DNA from: Diphasiastrum complanatum
Lineage: Eukaryota; Streptophyta; Lycopodiopsida; Lycopodiales; Lycopodiaceae
Assembly (NCBI GenBank): GCA_029204225.1
Contig: CM055113.1
Span: forward strand, 24,176,357 to 24,240,356
DNA length: 64,000 nt
Direction: 5' to 3'
This document shows positions 58,701-64,000 of the stretch, piece after piece (positions within the stretch are counted from its first letter, which is position 1; each line of letters opens with the position of its first letter). The notes below the pieces were generated by a model. It searched no databases. It had not been told where the DNA came from and saw only the letters and a program-made list of their open reading frames with translations. A program made the translations under genes and the position numbers.

Positions 58701-59850
58701 AACCGCAGGGCTTCATGGCAAAAGGGCAAGAATAGAAGGTATGTAAACTACGCAAAGCACTTTATGGCCTTAAGCAAGCGCCACGCGCATGGTATGGACG
58801 CATTGACAGTTACTTTCTTTCTCATGGGTTGTAAGAACAGATTCAGATCCAAACCTTTATGTTCTTATAAATGATGACAGCATTGTCTTGATTGTACTTT
58901 ACGTTGATGATATCATTATCACGGGCAATGATGAGAACCTCACTCATTCTATCAAAGCCAACTTATGCAAGCAGTTTGAGATGACAGATTTAGATCTTAT
59001 GCACTATTGCTTGGGTGTCAAATTATGGCAAACTAGCAGTGATATCAGGTTATGTCAAAACAAGTATGTGGACGAGATATTGGAGAGATTTCACATGACA
59101 GAGTGCAAACCTTCCATCACCCCTTGCGAAGCTGGTAAGAAATTATCTTGTATTGATGATAGTGCACATGTTGATGCTACACTATTTCGTCAGCTAGTTG
59201 GGAGTTTGATATATCTTATGACTACGCGTCCTGATATCTGCTATGTTGTAAGTTTGATTAGCCAATTCATGTCGTCACCCACTATGGACCATTGGAAAGC
59301 TGCAAAAAGGATATTGAGGTATGTGAAAGGTACACCTAACCTTGGTCTAATCTACAAAAGACAAAGTGTTTTACCTAAGTTGCAAGGTTATGTTGACGTT
59401 GATTGGGCAGGAAGTATAGATGATAGAAAGTCAACAACAGTTTATGCCTTCAATTTTGGTAGCGGTTGTTTTTCATGGTCTAGCAAGAAGCAAAATACTA
59501 TTTCTCTTTCTTCCATAGAAGCCGAATATAAAGCATTGAGTTTTGCTACCTAGAAAGCTTTTTGGCTACGTAAGTTGTTATGTGAGATTGGCATGAAGCA
59601 GGTAAATCCCACTGTTATTTTCTGTGACAGTCAAAGTGGAATACAATTGGCTAAAAATCCTACGTTTCATGCAAGGACAAAACATATTGAAGTAAAATAT
59701 CACTTTGTGCATGAAAAGTTACAATCTGAAGATATAAGTACTGTACATTGTTCTACGGTATTACAAGTTGCTGATATATTTACGAAAGCTTTAAGTAAAG
59801 AAGAGTTTGAGACTTTTAGAGCCAAACTTGGCTTAGATCTGGTTATGTAA
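55792..59850 (+). pseudogene. Copia E gag-pol polyprotein, multiply broken
   Basis: Gag starts at 55,792 (MANINEAILDDASKLDGASN). The knuckle CYYC...H...C near 56,520 is intact in its own frame. The protease triplet is lost (WFIYLGAIRHMT instead of D-S-G). Integrase keeps the first Asp (HSDLCGP), but the second reads KSNRRDEY (Asp to Asn) and the Glu reads NGVAKRKN (Glu to Lys). RT has KWVFRTKFHVDG, QMDVKSAFLNGDLEEEVYM and LYVDDIIITG. RNase H has VDWAGSIDDRKS and SLSSIEAEYKA and ends ADIFTKAL...DLVM, TAA. Stops: TGA after RAL (55,990), and TAG after MLQEE (56,358), after KGQE (58,733) and after SFAT (59,551). At each TAG, family proteins usually have Gln. Frameshifts lie near 56,140, 56,650, 58,400 and 58,830. 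Confidence 0.92.
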
Positions 59851-59929
59851 AAAGCCTTTACTTGTAATACTATCATGGAGGTATGTTCCATGAATAGAGT
59901 AAACTCTAAAATAAAAAGAGACGTTGATC

Positions 59930-59941
59930 ATTGAGGGAGAG
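59930..59941 (+). other. Polypurine tract of copia E
   Basis: TTGAGGGAGAG directly precedes the right LTR. Confidence 0.85.
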
Positions 59942-60189
59942 AGTTATAATAGCAATTATCGACTTATACAATGCTTTCTTATTTCGACAGCACCACGTGT
60001 GCTTAGTTCTAGAGTTATCGGGCCATCTTTCTTTTACAAGCCCTTTGAGTGCTTTTAAGCAACATATCTTTGTACTTACTTATCAGTTGAATATACAGTT
60101 TGAGGAGAGCAATTATGTGGTCTTGTTGCACTTGACGTTGTGCTGTGGTAATTGATCCGGTCGGGTGTTTAAACTGTGTTTTCTTAACT
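59942..60189 (+). repeat. 3' LTR of copia E
   Basis: The LTR is 248 bp, AGTTATAATAGC...TTTTCTTAACT, the same length and ends as the left copy. Confidence 0.92.
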
Positions 60190-60194
60190 TCTAC
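60190..60194. repeat. Target site duplication TCTAC, right copy (element E)
   Basis: It is identical to 54,269-54,273. Confidence 0.9.
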
Positions 60195-60887
60195 TCACCA
60201 CTAACACTATTCTCCTTTAACTCTACTCCTCTACACTAACATTCATCATGATTTGGGTGAAGGGAAGGGATAGAAAAGAAGAGATTGAGAAGAGAAGAGA
60301 GAAAGAGAGAGAGATAGAGAGTGAGGGTGGAGGTTAGCTCAAATGCACATTTTACTTGCTAAAGGAGAAACATAAACTATTGAAACCAAAAAGCATGAAC
60401 TTGAAAGCAATTGAAAACAACAAGAGCAATAGCAAGCATTGAATTGCAAATGAGGATGCTTCTCTTACAAAATTGGTAGAGTTTCCTCCTTCTCATTAAG
60501 CATGAAAATAGTGTACAAATGGTGCCTTTTTATAAAATGGGAAAGGCCCTTGCCCCTCAATCCTATTGGCTAATATTCGCAATAATCCTATCCATTCATC
60601 TTGGACCCAACTTGATCCAAGGGTCCACAAAAAGTACATTAGAAGTCACAAGATTCACGTGAGTTCCAATTTGGACCCAACTCTGAAAAGTAATCTCTAA
60701 GTTTAAAAATGACATTGGGCCTCTAGTTTTATTTTAATTCCAAGGCCCAAGTCATGTTTATTTTATTTACAACTCCATTTGCGTGCTCATTGGGCCATGG
60801 GCTTATACACGCAGGATGCCATGCCCTCGCAACACATTTTATTGGATGATTTTATTTATTTACACTTTGTTGGGAATACCCCCAACA
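60195..60887 (-). repeat. 3' LTR of element C (A/B-related)
   Basis: On the minus strand it starts TGTTGGGGGTATTCC and shares GGGCACTGGCATCCTGCGTG-like and CCCAATGAGCAC text with the LTRs of A and B, then reaches a CT-rich tract (complement of 60,280-60,330). The far end is unclear because copia E is inserted there. Confidence 0.7.
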
Positions 60888-63800
60888 GGATCCACGGCCT
60901 GAAGTAGTGTCGGTCCCTCGGCACTCTGCCGGTTTAGTAGAGCATGTTCTTTGTCCGCCTTTGCTGGATGAGGTAGGTGGTGATGTCCTCTATAAAGTTG
61001 AGGCGGTCCAATTTTTTCAAGTCCTTTGGCGTGTGAAAAGACTTGTGGACCCCCCGCAGCCAATCTTGGTCGACCCATGTTTGGAATCGGCATGTCCATG
61101 GATCACCCAGAAACGCAGCTTGGTAATATACACGAGCTATTGGCAACTGATCTTCGACTTTGTCTGAAGGTAGTGCCTTATTAACATCAAAGAATATGGA
61201 TGGGAGAAAATTGTCCCATTTATTTCAATCCTCATCAGATGTTCTAAGTCCCGGACGTAAGTGGCTGCCGCACGGACTATGGGATCAGGGCAGTTGATGT
61301 ATTGGTTGGCGAATGCGGTGAGAGCCCTTCTGGCATCTACATCCGTAGTCCACCCATATTCTGATTGTACGACTGGCCAATTGAAATTCTGAAGTGTGAT
61401 CTTGTCCAGAGGGGTGTCGCATTCCGTCCATTTGAATCTTCGTGGACATGGCAGGAAGTGCGCGTTCACTCGTAATTGTTGTGGACTTGTCATGTAGGCC
61501 TTGATGGCCGCGGGGTCTCTTTCGAATAACTGCTGATGCCACTCTGGTTGTGGGTGGAGGGCGGACAATGCTTGTAGTTCGTTTTCCTTTATGGTCTGAG
61601 CTGAGAATGATATCTACCAGCCGTCTCTTGATGACTCGTGGAGATACTTTGATAAAAAATCATTGATTTTCTCCTCCACGGACTTTGGTCTTCGTAAGGC
61701 CCAGCTGGCAGATATTGTACGTGAGCCTCTAGATGATGTTGCTTGGCTTTGGCTGGTGGTTGCGCCTTGGCCCTGGTCTCGCGTCTCAGCAGCCGCATCC
61801 GTCTACCCTTGGTCTCGGCCTTCGGACCCTTGATCTGGTTGAGATCCCCCTACTGCCTGCTGGCTCTGATCTTGGCTAGTACTAGCTTGTGCAGCGTCAA
61901 AATTAGGTGGCAATGGAATTACCATGGGGGTGGGTTGGGCCTTTGCGTCCATGAATTTTTGGCACGCCTTGAGGGCTTGCTTGTCCTGGGCGAGCTCATG
62001 TGTTGCGCTTATCCGATACTTGTCGAACTTTGCCTGGTAGTTGTTTAAGGTTTGGCTATAAACCTGCACCTGATGCGTAGAAGATACATCTCTGATTGAG
62101 AAAGCGGTCTTGAGTCTGGTGCAGGTTGAGCTAACCAGACGAGCTTTTTGTCTTGTAGGGCTTTGACCTCCATCCCCAGGCACGTATTCTCTACTTCCAA
62201 AAGGGTAAATTGTGCCTGGATGGGGGCAAGTCGTTGGGACGCTTCAGCTTGAAGCTCCCGCACCTTCATGGAAGCCTCAATCAGCGTGTTGAAGAGGCTT
62301 TGGATATATTTGTTAAGGCCCTCCTCCTTCTACTGCAGCTTGGCAATCTCTTGGTGCCCTGCTTGTTCGTGTTGTTGAGCCAAAATCAGCTCTTACTGCA
62401 TCTTGGTGAGGTCTTCTTGCAACTGTGTATTACATGTCACCAAGTGTAGTACCCTGCTTTCCAGAATAGCTTTGGCCGCTACCGCATCCAGGATGTATTT
62501 TCCCATACAAGATGTGGGAGCAGCCGGTACACTGGCACTGGTAGGGGCTTGTGTTGTATCGGCCCGACGACTTGTGGAATCCCGTCGTCATTATCTTCGA
62601 TCGGGTTCTCATTGGACCTAATGTCATCTGGGGCGATAGGATCAGTCTGATCAGGCGATGGTACAAACACTGTTTGGACAAATGCGTCATCAAGCAACGG
62701 TTGGTTGCCCTCGGCAACCTTTGTTGGCAAAGTGGGTGGGGTTTGAGAAAAAATTGTGGAAACATGGGTGAGGACGGGTTGTCCGAACGAGAGGATGGGA
62801 AGAACAGAGGAAAACTGGAGGGTGGTGTGGAGTATGGAAGAAGGTGAGGATGGAGCAGAAAGTGTCTGGCATGGGGGTGAAAAATTGATAACTTGCATCC
62901 ATGCTAGAGTGTCGGGGGACAGTTGTTAATCAGAAGGATTGAATGAAATGGAAGCAACGGTGGCGGCAGGAGTGATGGAAGATGCAATGGCGATGGATGG
63001 AGTAGTGGACACTGGAAGAGAAGTAGGAGTGGTATCAACAGAAGAAACGGGGATGGAGACAGAAATAGATGTGGATGGAATAGGAAGAGAGGTAGCGACG
63101 ACAGAAATCGGAGTGGGGGGTTGCACGGAAGAAGAAGTGGTGGTTGTTGATGGGGTGGTTAGTGCGGTAATGGAGGTGCGTCTTTGGGTAGCAGATGGAG
63201 ATGTGGATGTAGAGGCAGCACCACGCATTCATTTGCTGGCCATTGTGTTAATAACTGCAGGAGGTGGATGTTTGAGATGGCGGATAAAGGTTAGTGTGTG
63301 GCACAAGGGTAGACAAAAGGGATGAGCGTTGGAAACCGCACACTTTCACTTCGAGAAGTGCACAGGCAAAGTTACACAACAGGGGGCCTGCTGCGATTTG
63401 CTCACGGTTGTTAGGTTTGATGGAGTTAGTTAGTTCTCGAATAAGGAAGCTATGCCAGTCGTATGGCACAGCTGAGGGGTTAGGGAATTCTAGAAAGGAT
63501 TCCACTATCTGACTCAGCAGCTAGATTGGATTCTGTCCTTGAAAAACGTTGAAATAACCAGAAAGTTATTCAACAGATGCGCAGCCGTCTGAATGACGAG
63601 TTCAGTGATAGCTTCTATCAGGTAACCATTGTTAGTCTGGATGGGGATTTTTGGTGTGGTTTGGATGACGAACGGTTTGATCAGAGCTTTGGCGTGCTGA
63701 TGGGAGATGGGTTGACGATCACCGGACATAATGCTAATGGTGACCATCGAGTCGGCGTTAATCTTGACCTTGTATGTGGTACCTTGGTACAAGAAGTAGA

Positions 63801-64000
63801 AACGAGCCTTGTCCTTGTCCCAGGTGGCATAAGCATGAAGGGCGAGGCCCATGTTAATCTCAGAATGGAAGAGCGTTGAGTAAAAACCCATTTAGAAGTG
63901 GACTGGTTGTTTGTAGCCATGGCTGGATCAGAGCGTCAAAGAGTAGAGGCCAAATCTGTGTGGCCTTGGGGATGTCACGCTGGATCACCTATTTGGCGCC
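60888..64000 (-). pseudogene. Element C internal end: third copy of the extra ORF
   Basis: On the minus strand from the window edge: IQRDIPKATQIWPLLFDAL, then 63,891-63,514 (YATWDKDKARFYFLYQGTTY, YLIEAITELVIQTAAHLLNNF), a Ser/Thr/Pro-rich stretch at 63,228-62,480, a coiled-coil block near 62,270-62,040 (REL QAEASQRLAPIQAQ region), a Pro/Gln-rich region, and a C-terminal block at 61,568-60,934 (PEWHQQLFERDPAAIKAYM, AYYQ/VYYQAAFLGDP, DLKKLDRLNFIEDI). The order N-domain, low-complexity linker, coiled coil and C-domain parallels 10,288-12,936. Frameshifts and stops break it. It ends about 40 bases before the LTR. The last bases before the LTR match those of element A, which ties the ORF to the A/B/C lineage. 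The function is unknown. Confidence 0.65.

Larger units (their letters stand above)
54274..60189 (+). mobile_element. Ty1/copia retrotransposon E with non-TG...CA ends
   Basis: The element is 5,916 bp with two LTRs of exactly 248 bp that differ at about a dozen positions. It has a tRNA-iMet PBS immediately after the left LTR, the purine run TTGAGGGAGAG before the right LTR and the target duplication TCTAC. LTRs begin AGTTA and end TTAACT, so the ends are inverted but are not the usual TG...CA. The polyprotein is complete in order but broken. It lies next to, and perhaps inside, the 3' LTR of minus-strand element C. Confidence 0.93.

Overview
The window is nuclear DNA of a land plant, made almost entirely of nested, decaying transposable elements. 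The evidence is Ty3/gypsy and Ty1/copia LTR retrotransposons with tRNA primer-binding sites, CACTA-type (TNP2) transposase coding, spliceosomal introns, low GC and long CT microsatellites. A DUF7869-like transposase relative and a divergent repeat set fit a large-genome plant, perhaps a fern or other seed-free plant. That last step is a guess. I saw no rRNA, tRNA gene, CRISPR array or ordinary housekeeping gene.

Layout. 1-7,550: a minus-strand gypsy pol (G1) split by element A (1,390-6,731, TSD CTAAC), which has CT-rich LTRs, a tRNA-Asp-type PBS, a gag-like region and no pol. 7,558-14,330: a plus-strand gypsy (G2) with damaged pol, an unusual spacer, an extra 3' ORF with coiled coils and a candidate LTR. 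14,510-15,830: a minus gypsy gag (G5) and a cluster of regularly spaced palindromes. 16,100-25,310: a copia scrap, then a CACTA transposase gene interrupted by an almost intact copia element D (17,290-23,445, TSD AGTGG). 26,282-29,020: a broken DUF7869-like gene. 29,800-34,200: gypsy gag (G3, plus), then a minus gypsy pol (G4) with the same kind of extra 3' ORF. 34,205-36,483: two convergent non-retroelement genes, one unknown with a clean intron and one that opens with a histone H3 fold closest in shape to CENH3 and runs on into an unknown C-terminal domain. 37,272-45,900: copia LTRs and a coding-poor LTR element F (38,865-43,645) inserted into an older LTR of its own family. 45,917-53,661: copia K (minus), element B (second copy of family A) and copia L (plus). 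54,274-60,189: copia element E (TSD TCTAC) with non-TG...CA LTR ends. 60,195-64,000: minus element C, a relative of A/B that carries the extra ORF.

How the parts relate. A, B and C share LTRs of one type (TGTTG...) and the same sequence before the 3' LTR. A and B look like gag-only derivatives. The extra ORF recurs at 10,288-12,936, 31,392-32,464 and 60,910-64,000. In the two cases where both can be seen, it lies on the same strand just 3' of gypsy pol, so it looks like a lineage-specific accessory gene. Most premature stops are explained by C-to-T changes, many of them CAG to TAG, as expected for methylated repeats. The H3-like gene is the most unusual item.
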